The notes: a model not told the origin generated them from the letters alone. Positions 51,366 through 61,164 are shown, counted from the first letter of the stretch. The stretch: 64,000 bases of DNA from Saliphagus infecundisoli (GCF_020177375.1 NZ_JAIWHV010000001.1:186001-250000); one strand, 5' to 3'. Translations and numbers: made by a program.

Positions 51366-51986
51366 ATGTTCACGGGAATCGTCGAGGGAACCGGCGAGGT
51401 CATCGCCCGGTCGCGGACCGACGACGGGATACGTCTCCGGATCGCGACCGAGGAGGTCGCGGCGGGCCTGGTCGAGGGCCAGAGCATCAGCGTCAGCGGC
51501 GCCTGCCTGACGGTCGAACGCTTCGAGGACGGGGCGTGGTTCGAGGCCTTCCTCGCGAGCGAGACCGTAGCGCGGACCTACCTCGGCGATCTGGCGGTCG
51601 GCGACCGGATCAATCTCGAACGGGCGATGCCCGCCGACGGCCGGTTCGACGGCCACGTCGTCCAGGGCCACGTCGATGCGGTGGCCCGTCTCGACTCCCG
51701 GGAGCCGGTCGGCGACGACTGGCGGTTTGCTTTCGAGCTTCCGGAGGGGTACGACCGCTACGTCGTCGAGAAGGGGTCGATCACGCTCGACGGGATCAGC
51801 CTCACGGTCGCCCGTCTCGAGGGCAGTCGGGTCGAGGTCGCGATCGTTCCGACGACCCACGAGCTGACGACGCTCTCGGAGAAGGCGGTCGGCGATCCGG
51901 TCCATCTCGAGGTGGACGTGCTCGCGAAGTACGTCGAGGGGTTGCTCGAATCGGGAGTCAGCGGTTGGGCGGATCGATCTCGGTGA
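51366..51986 (+). CDS. ribE: Riboflavin synthase (alpha chain type)
   Basis: 206 residues. It dismutates two molecules of 6,7-dimethyl-8-ribityllumazine into riboflavin. It begins MFTGIVEGTGEV, the invariant family start, and shows two barrel repeats with SISVSGACLTVERFED (first) and GSITLDGISLTVARLEG (second). The GHVVQGHVDAVA segment is also diagnostic. This is the bacterial-type enzyme, not the unrelated archaeal RibC, as is known for haloarchaea. Its end overlaps the convergent PrsW gene by 29 bases. Confidence 0.94.
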   Translation: MFTGIVEGTGEVIARSRTDDGIRLRIATEEVAAGLVEGQSISVSGACLTVERFEDGAWFEAFLASETVARTYLGDLAVGDRINLERAMPADGRFDGHVVQGHVDAVARLDSREPVGDDWRFAFELPEGYDRYVVEKGSITLDGISLTVARLEGSRVEVAIVPTTHELTTLSEKAVGDPVHLEVDVLAKYVEGLLESGVSGWADRSR

Positions 51987-52968
51987 CCTCGGTCGCGGGG
52001 TCGCCCTCGCCGACGCGGTACTGGCGGTAGCGCCGGCGGTAGCGGGTGATCTTCCGGTAGAGGTAGTAGCCGGCGGCGGCGTCGAACGCGACGACGTAGC
52101 CGACGAACGCGAGCCCGGGGCCGATCCCGGTCGCGCCCGCGATGAGGTCGGGGGCGACCTGGGCCGTCGAGTTGTAGGTGGCGTGGATGACGGCGGCGAC
52201 GAGCAGCCCCTTCACGACGAGGGGACCGGCGTTCTCAGGGTTGAACTTCGCGAGCCCGAGGTAGTAGCCCGCGATGGCGGAGTAGATGACGTGGCCCGGG
52301 CCGACGAGCGCGCGGACGGTAGTGATCCCGGTCGCGGCGGCGAGCAGCCCCGCCGACCCCTCGACCTCGGCGACGACTCCGGAGATGTAGATCGCGTTCT
52401 CGATGGCGGCGAAGCCGAGGCCGGCGACGGCGCCGTACACCGCGCCGTCGATGACCGCGTCGAAGGAGTCGCTCCGGAAGGCGAGGACGCGGACGGCCAG
52501 TAGCTTGACGGCCTCCTCTAGGGGGCCGACGATCAGGTAGAAAAAGAGGACCATCCCGACGACCGGGATCGACTGAAGAACGGCGCCGCCGGCGGCGTTG
52601 CCCAGGGCGGCGAACGTCGCAAAGAGGATCGTGAGGACGAAGGTGCCGACGAGCAAGGAGAGCGGCTCGCTCGTGGTGACGTCGGCGTACCAGATGTAGG
52701 CCGCAAGCGCCAGCGCCGGGACGGCCGACAGCGCGAAGAACGCACCCAGGAACGGCTCCTCGACGACGAGCAGGGCCGGCGAGACGAGAAGGGAGAGCGT
52801 GATCAGGGCGGCGACCGCGAGGACGATGCCGCGGAACCCGTAGCTGATCGCGCGGTAGAGCCGGACCGCGAGGCGATCGACGAGAGTGCGGGGCTCCCAG
52901 GTCGAGACGTCGTAGAGATCGACGCCCTCGCCGGCCGAGCGCTCGATCGGGTCACGAAGGGGTGACAT
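51958..52968 (-). CDS. PrsW-family intramembrane protease-like protein
   Basis: 336 residues with eight to nine predicted helices. The family motifs are visible: GPLEEAVKLLAV (EExxK type, near 186), FDAVIDGAVYGAVAGLGFAA, a conserved histidine in ALVGPGHVIYSA, and HATYNST near 286. These residues are thought to form the metalloprotease site. The known PrsW of Bacillus cleaves an anti-sigma factor; archaea lack sigma factors, so the substrate differs. The start at 52968 avoids extending into an acidic antisense stretch. Confidence 0.85.
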   Translation of the reverse strand: MSPLRDPIERSAGEGVDLYDVSTWEPRTLVDRLAVRLYRAISYGFRGIVLAVAALITLSLLVSPALLVVEEPFLGAFFALSAVPALALAAYIWYADVTTSEPLSLLVGTFVLTILFATFAALGNAAGGAVLQSIPVVGMVLFFYLIVGPLEEAVKLLAVRVLAFRSDSFDAVIDGAVYGAVAGLGFAAIENAIYISGVVAEVEGSAGLLAAATGITTVRALVGPGHVIYSAIAGYYLGLAKFNPENAGPLVVKGLLVAAVIHATYNSTAQVAPDLIAGATGIGPGLAFVGYVVAFDAAAGYYLYRKITRYRRRYRQYRVGEGDPATEVTEIDPPNR

Positions 52969-53076
52969 ACCTCCTGTAGGGCGAGGCCGGTGGAAATAGT
53001 TTGGCCGACGGACAGTCCCTGCGACCGTCGTCCACGAGAGGGATGGCTTGAAAGTCCCGCGGCCCAACCCCCGGAC

Positions 53077-53454
53077 ATGCACTTCGACCAGCGGACCCAA
53101 CGCGCGCTCCGGGCGGTCGGCCTCGAGACGGACGACCTGCGGGCGGCGAGCGAGGCGGTCGTCGAGAGCGTCGCTGACGACGCCGCCGATCTGGTGACCT
53201 TCTTCGACGCCCACGACGTCGTCTACTCGGACATGGATCTCGCCCACAGCACCGCGGAGTTCCCCGAACACGAGGTGGAGTACGCCGACATCACGACCCA
53301 CGCGGCGGAGATGCGGGGCTGGCTCCGGTTCGATACGTGGGGCGTTCCGATCGAGGACGGCCGCGTGCTCGGAGAGGAGCACGTCGAGCTGACCCTCGGC
53401 CCGACGATCCACGACCGGGTCCGCTTCGGGTCCGACCGGGAGGTCCTCCGGTGA
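53077..53454 (+). CDS. Haloarchaeal conserved protein, unknown function
   Basis: 125 residues, acidic and soluble, containing VVYSDMDLAHSTAEFPEHEVEYAD and a tail with WGVPIEDGRVLGEEHVELTLGPT. No known catalytic motif. The ATG at 53077 opens cleanly after a gap. It ends 16 bases before FAU-1 on the same strand, so the two are likely co-transcribed; the function may be linked to RNA handling, by position only. Confidence 0.7.
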   Translation: MHFDQRTQRALRAVGLETDDLRAASEAVVESVADDAADLVTFFDAHDVVYSDMDLAHSTAEFPEHEVEYADITTHAAEMRGWLRFDTWGVPIEDGRVLGEEHVELTLGPTIHDRVRFGSDREVLR

Positions 53455-53470
53455 TCGGCGGGGGGCCGCG

Positions 53471-54883
53471 ATGACCGCCGTCCGGATCCGGGGGATCTAC
53501 ACGACGGCGCTCACCCGCCTGCTCCGCCAGGACGGTCTGGAGGTCGTCCAGCCCTCCCCGCCGATCCGCGAGCGCTTCGAGGACGGACTCGATACGGTGC
53601 CCGCCGACGTCCGGATCGACACGAGCCGGGATCGCCAGGGGGTCTCGGTGTCGGGCGATCCCGACGGCGTCGAGGCGGTCGCGGCGCGTCTCGCCGACGC
53701 GGGGATCGACGCCTTTCGCTGGGACGACCCGATCCCCGAGGGGGCGGTCTTCGACTGCGAGGTCCTCGAGGCGGGCGGCGGGGGCGGCGCGACGGTCGAT
53801 CTCGGCGACGGCCGGCGTGGCTACCTGCCCTACGACGCCGTCTCCGGCTACGTCGGAGATGGCGACCGCTATCGCGTCCAGGTCCGAGAGTCGGCCTCGC
53901 CGTGGGGCGACGACCGGGCCCGCGTCGAGCCCGGGTTCTCGGTCGGGGACGGGCTCTGCTCGCTCTCGCGGGACCGATCGGGGATATCGGCGGCCGTCGG
54001 CGGCGAGCGCGGGGAGGAGCTCGTCGGCCTGACCGAGCTCCTCTCGATCGAGGTGCCGGAGGGATGGGGCCTGCGCTGGGAGCGGGCCGCGGCCGACGCC
54101 GACCTCGAGGCGATGGGAGAGGCCGTCGCCGACGCCGGAGACCGGGCGCGGGAGTTGGAGGCGACCCTCGCCGACGCGCCCGACGAGCCGGGCGACCCTG
54201 CCCTTCTCGCCGAGCCCGAGGGAACCGTCTGGTGCTGGTTCGGCCGGGAGTCCCGGTTCGCGCTTGACGACTCCCGCTGCGCCGTGACGGCGACGATGGC
54301 GGGTCACCACCGGATCAAGGCCGGAAGCTCGGCGGCGAGTTCGGCCGTGGACTTCGCGGAGGCGGTCTGTGGCGGCGGCGGGGAGTTTCCCTTCGGCGCG
54401 GTCGCCGGCCAGTTCGGTCCCGAGGCCGGCGACCGGATCGCGCTCGGCCACGGCAAGCCCGACGGGCGTCTGATCACGCTCGGAACCGGCACGGTCACCG
54501 ACTGGAGCGGGGACGGCAGCGTCTCCCTCGAACGCGAGATGACGGCCGGAGGAACGTACGACGCCCTCGAGGTTCCGATCGAGCGAGGCGACGTCGCGGT
54601 CACGAAGCTCCGCGAGGGGCGGTGGTGGTATCCGACGACCTACCGCGATTCGGAGGGTGTCGCGAAGGGGACGTACGTCAACGTCTGTACGCCCGTCGAA
54701 CTCTTTCCCGACTGCGCGCGCTACGTCGACCTCTACGTCGACGTGATCCGACGGGCCGACGGCTCGGTCGCCGTCGTCGATCGGGAGGAACTCGCCGAAG
54801 CGGTCGCCGACGGGCTCGTAGACGAGGAGTTAGCGGAGAAGGCGCGGAACGTCGCGTCGGCGGTCGAACGGGCGCTCTCCTAA
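53471..54883 (+). CDS. FAU-1-type ribonuclease/RNA-binding protein (DUF402)
   Basis: 470 residues. The N-terminal part (1-160) resembles an S1-like/RNase E/G-type RNA-binding module. A middle linker and a C-terminal DUF402 domain (about 330-450) follow, with GTYVNVCTPVELFPDCARYVDLYVDV, whose acidic residues bind metal. Family knowledge: archaeal FAU-1 binds AU-rich RNA and has ribonuclease activity, thought to act in rRNA processing. Its stop overlaps the convergent regulator gene by four bases. Confidence 0.85.
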   Translation: MTAVRIRGIYTTALTRLLRQDGLEVVQPSPPIRERFEDGLDTVPADVRIDTSRDRQGVSVSGDPDGVEAVAARLADAGIDAFRWDDPIPEGAVFDCEVLEAGGGGGATVDLGDGRRGYLPYDAVSGYVGDGDRYRVQVRESASPWGDDRARVEPGFSVGDGLCSLSRDRSGISAAVGGERGEELVGLTELLSIEVPEGWGLRWERAAADADLEAMGEAVADAGDRARELEATLADAPDEPGDPALLAEPEGTVWCWFGRESRFALDDSRCAVTATMAGHHRIKAGSSAASSAVDFAEAVCGGGGEFPFGAVAGQFGPEAGDRIALGHGKPDGRLITLGTGTVTDWSGDGSVSLEREMTAGGTYDALEVPIERGDVAVTKLREGRWWYPTTYRDSEGVAKGTYVNVCTPVELFPDCARYVDLYVDVIRRADGSVAVVDREELAEAVADGLVDEELAEKARNVASAVERALS

Positions 54884-55533
54884 CCCCCAAGAACTGCCTG
54901 GAGGACGGCGCCCTCGCCCTTCCGGAGGTGTTCGGCGGCGGTACTGGGCGCACAGCCGAGCTCGGCCGCAACGTCCTCGTGGCTCGCCTCGCGGGGTACC
55001 TCGTAGTAGCCGACGGCGAGGGCGACCTCGAGGGCCTCCCGCTGGCGGTCGGTGACCAGCGAGTCGGCTAGCTCCGTCACCCCGCGCATGCCCCCGACCG
55101 CCTCGACCCGGACCTCGATCGGATCGGGGACGCGCTCGATCGCCGCCTCGATCTCCTCTCCGGGACCGAACACCGAGTACGAGACGGTTTCCTCCGCGTA
55201 CTCGATGGGCGGGATCACGACCGCGGTGCTCTCCGCGACGGCTCCGAACAGTTCCCGAAGCGGTTCGGTGGTCGCGTCCCGGACGTAGGCGTAGAAGGCC
55301 TCGCCCGCGGGCGTTATCTCGAACTCCCGGACCTCCGGAATCGTCTCGAGGCGCTGGCGAAACGCCTCGCGGTCGCCTTCCAGATAGTGCATGATCCCGA
55401 GTTCGTCGCCCGCGAAGCTCCAGTGGGTGGCGGTCGCGTGCTCGACCGCGGGGTCGTTGACCAGCACGTCGTACATCGGGTGGATCTCGGCCTCCCGGCC
55501 GCCCGCGTCGAGGCTCAGCCGGACGTGGTTCAT
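54880..55533 (-). CDS. Bat-type HTH regulator (HTH_10)
   Basis: 217 residues. The C-terminal 50 residues hold the bacterio-opsin-activator type helix-turn-helix: LVTDRQREALEVALAVGYYEVPREASHEDVA.. then CAPSTAAEHLRKGE. The N-terminal 150 residues form a sensor-like alpha-beta domain. The ATG at 55533 is preferred over a GTG at 55554. It likely controls a nearby or distant operon; no target is evident. Convergent with FAU-1. Confidence 0.82.
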   Translation of the reverse strand: MNHVRLSLDAGGREAEIHPMYDVLVNDPAVEHATATHWSFAGDELGIMHYLEGDREAFRQRLETIPEVREFEITPAGEAFYAYVRDATTEPLRELFGAVAESTAVVIPPIEYAEETVSYSVFGPGEEIEAAIERVPDPIEVRVEAVGGMRGVTELADSLVTDRQREALEVALAVGYYEVPREASHEDVAAELGCAPSTAAEHLRKGEGAVLQAVLGG

Positions 55534-55617
55534 GTGGGTTGCCTCGCCGTCCACGACTTAAACCCCACAGACGGATCCGGCGACATCGCTTCGGAAGCCG
55601 GGACCGAACCGATCCCC

Positions 55618-56391
55618 ATGAGCGAACCACGAACGCTGCTCACCGGCGCGACCGGCACGCTCGGCGACGAGCTACGCCCCCGCCTCCGAAAAACGGGCCA
55701 CGACGTCCGATCGGCGAGCCGGTCCCCACCCGCCGACGCCGACGGCGAGTGGGTCGAACTCGACCTGGCCGACGGGACCGGGATCGAACGGGCCCTCGAG
55801 GGGATCGACGTCGTCGTCCACGCTGCGACCGCGCCCCGGGGCGATAGCGAGGCAGTCGACGCCGGCGGGACCGAACGGCTCCTCGAGGCGGCCGCCGAAG
55901 CCGGCGTCGAGAACGTCTGTTATCCCTCGATCGTCGGCATCGATTCGATCCCGCTGTCGTACTACGAGCACAAACTGGCGGCCGAGCGCGCCCTCGAGAA
56001 AAGCGACGTGTCGGCGACGGTCGTCCGGATCACCCAGTTCCACGAGTTCGTCCTCGAACTGTGCGGGACGATCGAGCGGCTGCCGGTCTGGCCCGTGCCC
56101 TCGGGGTTCTGGGTCCAGCCGATCGCTGCCGGCGAGGCGGCCGACGCCGTCGTCGAACACGCGACCGTCGAGCCGGCTGGGCGGGTCGAGCCCGTCGGCG
56201 GCCCTGAGGTCCGGACGGCCGCCGACCTCGTCCGGAGCTACCGCGAGGTCGCCGGGCTCCGCCGGCCCGTCGTCGGGCTCCCGGTGCCGGGTTCGGTGGC
56301 GTCCGGCTTCCGGTCGGGCGCCGCGACCCGTCCGGATCGGGCCGTGGGATCGACTACGTGGGGGGAGTGGCTCCGGAAAGAGGTGGAGTAA
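55618..56391 (+). CDS. NAD(P)-binding atypical short-chain dehydrogenase (NmrA/UDP-sugar epimerase-like)
   Basis: 257 residues. The Rossmann motif is TGATGTLG (9-16). The protein lacks the classical YxxxK dyad in the usual place; a YYEHKLAAE tyrosine/lysine pair near residue 122 could serve. The VVRITQFHEFVLEL segment and missing C-terminal helices place it among NmrA-like or epimerase-like proteins. It is divergent from the bat-type regulator, which could control it. Substrate unknown. Confidence 0.8.
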   Translation: MSEPRTLLTGATGTLGDELRPRLRKTGHDVRSASRSPPADADGEWVELDLADGTGIERALEGIDVVVHAATAPRGDSEAVDAGGTERLLEAAAEAGVENVCYPSIVGIDSIPLSYYEHKLAAERALEKSDVSATVVRITQFHEFVLELCGTIERLPVWPVPSGFWVQPIAAGEAADAVVEHATVEPAGRVEPVGGPEVRTAADLVRSYREVAGLRRPVVGLPVPGSVASGFRSGAATRPDRAVGSTTWGEWLRKEVE

Positions 56392-56397
56392 GCCCGA

Positions 56398-57465
56398 TCA
56401 GTCAGCCGCCAGCTCGTCAAGCCCCGCCGACCGGAGGTCCTCGCCGTCGAGCGAGGATCGCAGACCGTCCATCCCGTCGTCGCGGTCGATGCCGAAGCCA
56501 CCGGCGTAGAGCTCTTCGACCCGTACCATCTCCTCGTCGCTCAGTTTCGGGACGTCGCTCGCGGCGGCCCACTCGTCGATGTCCGCCTTGGTGCGGAACG
56601 TCGGCGTGACCGTCGCGACGGCGTCGTGAGAGAGCAGCCAGGCCAGCGAGGCCTGGCCCATCGTGCGCCGGCCGTCCGCGTGCTTCGGGTCCTCCAAAAA
56701 GCGGAGCTTCTCGACTTTCTCCCAGCCCGTCTCGTACCACTCGTCGGGCCGGAATCCCCGATGATCTCCCTCGCCGAGTTCGGTGTCGGGGGTGACCTGC
56801 TCGTTCAGGATTCCCGAGGAGTGGGGCACCCGCGGAATCAGGCTCGTGGTCGATCCCGTCCGCTCGATGGTCTCGAGGAAGTGGCTGCCGACCTCCTGTT
56901 CGAGGACGTTCCAGACCAGTTGGACGGCGTCGAACTCCGCCTCGATTGCCAGATCGCCCTCGGCGAGCCAGCCGATCGAGGGCCCGAGCGCGAGCCCTCG
57001 CGCGCGGATCAGCCCCTCCTCCTCGAGTTCGTCGAGCGTCTCGAGGACGTCGGGAGTGATCTCGTCGGCGTCGGCGTTGTGGAGCTGGAGGACGTCGATG
57101 GTATCGACGCCGAGGCGATCCGCGCTCTTCTCGACCGCCGTCCGGACGTAGTCGGGGTCGATCTCCTTGGGGAGTTCGCCGTGGCCGGCCTGGGGATTGT
57201 CGTAGAAGTCGTAGCCGACCTTCGTGGCGAGGGTCACGTCCTCGCGGACGTCGGCGATTGCCTCGCCGATCAGTTCCTCGCTGCGGCCGTGGCCGTAGAC
57301 GTCGCCGGTGTCGATGTAGGTGATCCCCCGGTCGATCGCGTGGCGGACCATCTCGATCGCCTGGTCCTCGGAGCGGTCGCCCCACCAGTCGGTGCCGACG
57401 ACCCACGCGCCGAAGCCAATCTCGCTGACCTGGATTCCGGAGTCGCCCAGTTCCCGGTAGTGCAT
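56398..57465 (-). CDS. Aldo/keto reductase
   Basis: 355 residues, (beta/alpha)8 barrel. Tetrad residues are seen in YIDTGDVYGHGRSEELIG (Asp and Tyr), LATKVGYD (Lys) and VDVLQLHNAD-type (His near 128) segments. Cofactor-binding residues lie near the C-terminus. It resembles the AKR group with general predicted oxidoreductase roles. Convergent with the dehydrogenase at 55618, which ends six bases away. Confidence 0.9.
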   Translation of the reverse strand: MHYRELGDSGIQVSEIGFGAWVVGTDWWGDRSEDQAIEMVRHAIDRGITYIDTGDVYGHGRSEELIGEAIADVREDVTLATKVGYDFYDNPQAGHGELPKEIDPDYVRTAVEKSADRLGVDTIDVLQLHNADADEITPDVLETLDELEEEGLIRARGLALGPSIGWLAEGDLAIEAEFDAVQLVWNVLEQEVGSHFLETIERTGSTTSLIPRVPHSSGILNEQVTPDTELGEGDHRGFRPDEWYETGWEKVEKLRFLEDPKHADGRRTMGQASLAWLLSHDAVATVTPTFRTKADIDEWAAASDVPKLSDEEMVRVEELYAGGFGIDRDDGMDGLRSSLDGEDLRSAGLDELAAD

Positions 57466-57530
57466 GTTCCGGAATTGGGGGCGCGGGCACTTATCGGATA
57501 CGGAAGCCGCGTGGTTCGGGACGAACGTTT

Positions 57531-57794
57531 ATGGTGTCGGCGAGACGGGACGACCGTGTGGGCGATGACCTGACCCGCCGTCTCGACCGGATCACGCTGC
57601 TGCTCGGGGCTATCCTGGGCGTCCAGACCGCGACGCTCCTCGTCCTGGCCGCCGCCACCGGCGTCTCGATCGTCGCGCTCGCGAGCGCGAGCGTGATCGC
57701 GCTCGTGGTCGTCGGGCTGCTCGTCGCGCTCCTCGGCGGGGCCCTCACGGAGGCGAACCCGTTCGGGGGAACCGACCGGCCCCGAGGACGGTGA
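57531..57794 (+). CDS. Small two-helix membrane protein
   Basis: 87 residues: charged N-terminus (1-20), helices about 24-44 and 47-70, then a Pro/Arg tail. Starts at an ATG 65 bases from the divergent reductase. No motif; unrecognised. Confidence 0.6.
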   Translation: MVSARRDDRVGDDLTRRLDRITLLLGAILGVQTATLLVLAAATGVSIVALASASVIALVVVGLLVALLGGALTEANPFGGTDRPRGR

Positions 57795-57898
57795 TCCCCG
57801 GCGCTGTCCATGCCCGACTCGGGGGTCGCCGAGGGGCGATGGGGCAAGACGGACGCACAACCGAACCCCTATGAAGCAGGCACCAGTAGCCATCGACC

Positions 57899-58798
57899 AT
57901 GACAAAGCGGCACGTCTCGCTCCCCGACGAGGCCGAAGCCGGCATGCGCGACTTTCTCGACGAAGTGGACCGACGACTGTCGAGCGACGAGGACACCTGT
58001 TCGGTCGTCGAGGACGTCCTCATCGACCTCTCGGGCGACCGGGAGGCCTACGAGCGGTTCCAGGCCGGCGAGTCGATGTCGCCCGCCGAACGCGTCCGCG
58101 TCCAGAGCTACGATCCCTGCAACACGACCCTCGAAAGCGAGTACTACGCCGAGAAGGACGAAGAGAAGTTCCGCCGGTCCAAGCATCTCCAGTGGCTCTG
58201 GCGCCAGTTCGACAGCCTCCCGATCGCCGACAACGTCGAGTTCGCGCTCCGATTTCGCCGGATGCTCGCCGACCACCTCTTCGAGTCCTGTGGCGAGGGC
58301 TGTCGGTTCTTCAAGGGGATCTCGTTTACCTACGGCCACAACATCACGATCGGTGACAACGCCGTCGTCCACGACGAGGTCCACCTCGACGACCGCGGAA
58401 AGCTAACGATCGGCGACCGGGTTTCCGTCTCCGACGGCGTCCACGTCTACAGCCACGACCACGACGTCGTCGACCAGACCGAGGTCAGAAACTACCACAC
58501 GATCGTCGAGGACGACGTCCGCCTGACGTACGACTCGATGGTCCGGGCGGGCAACAGGGTCGGCGAGAACGCCATCGTCGGCGCCCGCGGCATCGTCCAA
58601 CACGACATTCCTGCCCACCACATCGCCGTCGGGATGCCCGCGAAAAGCGTCAAGATCAAACCTGGCTGGGAGGACGTCGCGACTCCCATCGACGACGCCG
58701 GCGAGAACCGCCAGGAGGAACGCCATCTCGACTACGACCTCCCGCCCGACCTAGAGCAGTTCGACGAGTTCCAGCGCGACCGTCTGCCGCCGAACTGA
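57899..58798 (+). CDS. Left-handed beta-helix acyltransferase (hexapeptide repeat)
   Basis: 299 residues. The C-terminal half (about 140-250) carries hexapeptide repeats ([LIV]-G-x-x-x-x) including ITIGDNAVVHDEVHLDD, LTIGDRVSVSDGVHVYSH and VGENAIVGARGIVQHD, with the active-site His in YSHDHDVVD. The N-terminal 130 residues are helical and acidic. It resembles acetyltransferases of the LbH-MAT group; substrate unknown, possibly a sugar or cell-surface component. It ends at a clean stop, with no neighbour in a pathway. Confidence 0.85.
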   Translation: MTKRHVSLPDEAEAGMRDFLDEVDRRLSSDEDTCSVVEDVLIDLSGDREAYERFQAGESMSPAERVRVQSYDPCNTTLESEYYAEKDEEKFRRSKHLQWLWRQFDSLPIADNVEFALRFRRMLADHLFESCGEGCRFFKGISFTYGHNITIGDNAVVHDEVHLDDRGKLTIGDRVSVSDGVHVYSHDHDVVDQTEVRNYHTIVEDDVRLTYDSMVRAGNRVGENAIVGARGIVQHDIPAHHIAVGMPAKSVKIKPGWEDVATPIDDAGENRQEERHLDYDLPPDLEQFDEFQRDRLPPN

Positions 58799-58850
58799 AC
58801 GCCTGCGAACGGACACAACGCCCAAGTCCCTTGAGATCGTACCACACGGC

Positions 58851-59144
58851 ATGGAGCTGTGGGGATGGATCGCGGGGTACGCCGTCCTCTTTGCACTCCT
58901 CCAGGCGGTACTGTACTACCGCTACGTCTACCGCGGGGACGGTCCGTCGACGGCACTCCCGGAGGCCGGAGCCGCCGACCGCGGCTCGCCTCCCGTCGAG
59001 GGGTCGGCGCCGGGAGACGACCGGGAGCCGGAGCCGGAACCGGACGACGGCGAGACGATGCACTGTCCCCATTGTGGAGGGCCGAACGAGATCGATCCCA
59101 GCTTCACCTACTGTCGTCACTGCGTCTCGTCGCTTCGCCGTTAG
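58851..59144 (+). CDS. Membrane-anchored zinc-ribbon protein
   Basis: 97 residues. A single N-terminal helix (about 4-26), a Pro/Glu linker, and a C-terminal zinc ribbon: [20 protein letters not shown] (two CxxC pairs). Stops four bases inside the 3' end of the convergent lrp gene. Probably a small cytoplasmic-facing or external zinc-binding protein; role unknown. Confidence 0.75.
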   Translation: MELWGWIAGYAVLFALLQAVLYYRYVYRGDGPSTALPEAGAADRGSPPVEGSAPGDDREPEPEPDDGETMHCPHCGGPNEIDPSFTYCRHCVSSLRR

Positions 59145-59605
59145 TCCTCGTTGAGGATCTCGAGGTCGAACTGTTCGTTCTCGGTGACGGCGTTCAGGAC
59201 GACGCTGGTGTTGGACTCGTTGATGTCGGGGTCGGTCAGCAGCGTCTTGATCTGGCCGTTCATCCCGTCGGTGTCGGTGAACTTGCCGACGGCGATCACG
59301 TCGTAGTCGCCGGTGACCTCGTAGACGGAGGTCATCTGGTCGTGTTCGCGCAGGCGATCGGTGATCTCGGGGAGGGCGTTGCCCTCGACCTTCAACTGGA
59401 TGACCGCGGTGACGTCGAAGCCGAGCGCGTCGTAATCGACTTTCGGGGTGTAGCCCTGAATGACACCCTGCTCCTCGAGGTCAGAGAGGTGATTCGAGAC
59501 GGTGGTGACCGAGACGTCCAGGTCCTCCGCGAGACTCCGGAGGCTCGCCCGGCCGTCGCCCAGAAGTGCATTCACTAGCTTCGCGTCGAGATTTTCGTAC
59601 GTCAT
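59141..59605 (-). CDS. lrp: Lrp/AsnC-family regulator
   Basis: 154 residues. An N-terminal HTH (about 5-50) with [28 protein letters not shown], then an ACT/RAM domain (65-145) with [16 protein letters not shown]. It is divergent from glnA. Family knowledge: in Halobacterium salinarum an Lrp gene is next to glnA and the protein regulates it. An A-box (ATTATAAG on the plus strand at 59629-59636) sits about 25 bases upstream of its ATG, so it is likely leaderless. Confidence 0.9.
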   Translation of the reverse strand: MTYENLDAKLVNALLGDGRASLRSLAEDLDVSVTTVSNHLSDLEEQGVIQGYTPKVDYDALGFDVTAVIQLKVEGNALPEITDRLREHDQMTSVYEVTGDYDVIAVGKFTDTDGMNGQIKTLLTDPDINESNTSVVLNAVTENEQFDLEILNED

Positions 59606-59729
59606 CACGCCCGCTACGGCCTCCACCCATTATAAGTTTACGAATATCCAATTACAGTGTTCGGAGAGAAGATTTGCTCGGAACAGCAGGGCTTTAATAG
59701 TGGGGATAGTTGGATACGCCGACGAGAAG
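59606..59729. promoter_or_regulatory. Divergent lrp/glnA promoter region
   Basis: 124 bases holding the lrp A-box (59629-59636) and the glnA A-box CTTTAATA (59692-59699). Between them an imperfect dyad, TGTTCGG (59658-59664) with CGGAACA (59679-59685), could be an Lrp site. It is the AT-richest stretch near here. Confidence 0.55.
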
Positions 59730-61082
59730 ATGACAAGCGGAAATCTCACTGCGACCGAACAGGGGGTATTAGACGAGATCGACGACGAAGGCGTCGATTT
59801 CCTCCGACTCCAGTTTACGGACATTCTGGGGACGGTAAAGAACGTCGCGATCCCGGCCCGCCAGGCCGAGAAGGCGTTCACCGACGGGATCTACTTCGAC
59901 GGCTCCTCGATCGAGGGCTTCGTTCGAATCCAGGAGTCGGACATGCGGCTCAAACCCGACCCCGAGACGTTCGAGGTGCTCCCGTGGCGAAACGACGAGA
60001 ACGGTGCGGCCGCCCGGATGATCTGTGACATCATCAACACCTCGACGGACGAACCCTTCGAGGGCGACCCCCGGTACGTGCTCCAGCAGGCCATCGAGCG
60101 CGCCGAGGAGATGGGGTACGAGGTCAACTTCGCGCCCGAACCGGAGTTCTTCATGTTCGAGGAGGACGAGGACGGCCGGGCCACCACGAAAACCGCCGAC
60201 ACCGGCGGCTACTTCGACGTCGCACCCAAGGACCTCGCCAGCGACGTCCGCCGGGACATCATCTACGGGCTCGAGTCGATGGGCTTCGAGATCGAGGCCA
60301 GCCACCACGAGGTCGCCGAGGGCCAGTACGAGATCAACTTCGAGTACGACGACGCCCTCGCGACCGCGGACAACGTCGCGACCTTCCGGATGGTCGTCCG
60401 TGCGATCGCGGCCCAACACGACCTCCACGCGACGTTCATGCCCAAGCCGATCCCGCGGATCAACGGTTCGGGGATGCACACCCACATGTCGCTGATGGAA
60501 GACGGCGAGAACGCCTTCCACGACGAGGACGACGAGTTCAACCTGAGCGACGTCGCCCACTCCTATCTCGCGGGCGTCCTCGAACACGCGCCCGCGATTA
60601 CCGCGGTCTCGAACCCCACCGTCAACAGCTACAAGCGCCTGGTTCCCGGCTACGAGGCGCCCGTCTACGTCGCGTGGTCCGACCGCAACCGCTCGGCGCT
60701 CATCCGCAAGCCCGCCGCGCGAATCCCGGCCGCAAGCCGGATCGAGGCGCGCTTCCCCGATCCCTCGTGTAACCCCTACCTCGCCTTTGCCGCCTTGATT
60801 CAGGCGGGCCTCGACGGGATCGAGAACGATCTCGAGGCGCCCGACCCGATCCGGGAGAACATCTACGAGTTCGACGAGGAGAAACGCGAGGAGTACGGCA
60901 TCGAGACGCTGCCGACGAACCTCGGCGAGGCCATCGAGGCCCTAGAGGAGGACGAGGTCGTCTACGACGCGCTGGGCGAACACGTCGGCCCCAAGTTCGT
61001 CGAGGCCAAGTCCCAGGAGTTCGAGGACTACCTCGTCGACGTCTCCCAGTGGGAGCTCGATCGCTACCTCGAGACGTTCTAA
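59730..61082 (+). CDS. glnA: Glutamine synthetase (type I)
   Basis: 450 residues. It makes glutamine from glutamate, ammonia and ATP. Motifs: [12 protein letters not shown] (near 55-66), the glutamate/metal site PEPEFFMFE, the ATP motif [11 protein letters not shown] (near 245), and [20 protein letters not shown] (about 330-349). The adenylylation tyrosine loop of bacterial GSI-beta is not evident, so regulation by Lrp and feedback is likely. The ATG at 59730 is about 31 bases from its A-box. Confidence 0.96.
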   Translation: MTSGNLTATEQGVLDEIDDEGVDFLRLQFTDILGTVKNVAIPARQAEKAFTDGIYFDGSSIEGFVRIQESDMRLKPDPETFEVLPWRNDENGAAARMICDIINTSTDEPFEGDPRYVLQQAIERAEEMGYEVNFAPEPEFFMFEEDEDGRATTKTADTGGYFDVAPKDLASDVRRDIIYGLESMGFEIEASHHEVAEGQYEINFEYDDALATADNVATFRMVVRAIAAQHDLHATFMPKPIPRINGSGMHTHMSLMEDGENAFHDEDDEFNLSDVAHSYLAGVLEHAPAITAVSNPTVNSYKRLVPGYEAPVYVAWSDRNRSALIRKPAARIPAASRIEARFPDPSCNPYLAFAALIQAGLDGIENDLEAPDPIRENIYEFDEEKREEYGIETLPTNLGEAIEALEEDEVVYDALGEHVGPKFVEAKSQEFEDYLVDVSQWELDRYLETF

Positions 61083-61164
61083 CGCCACACCCGTTCTGCC
61101 ATCACGTCTTTTTCGAGCGCGATTCGACCGAGAACTCCTTGCCGGCCGAGCACGTAGAACGGCG

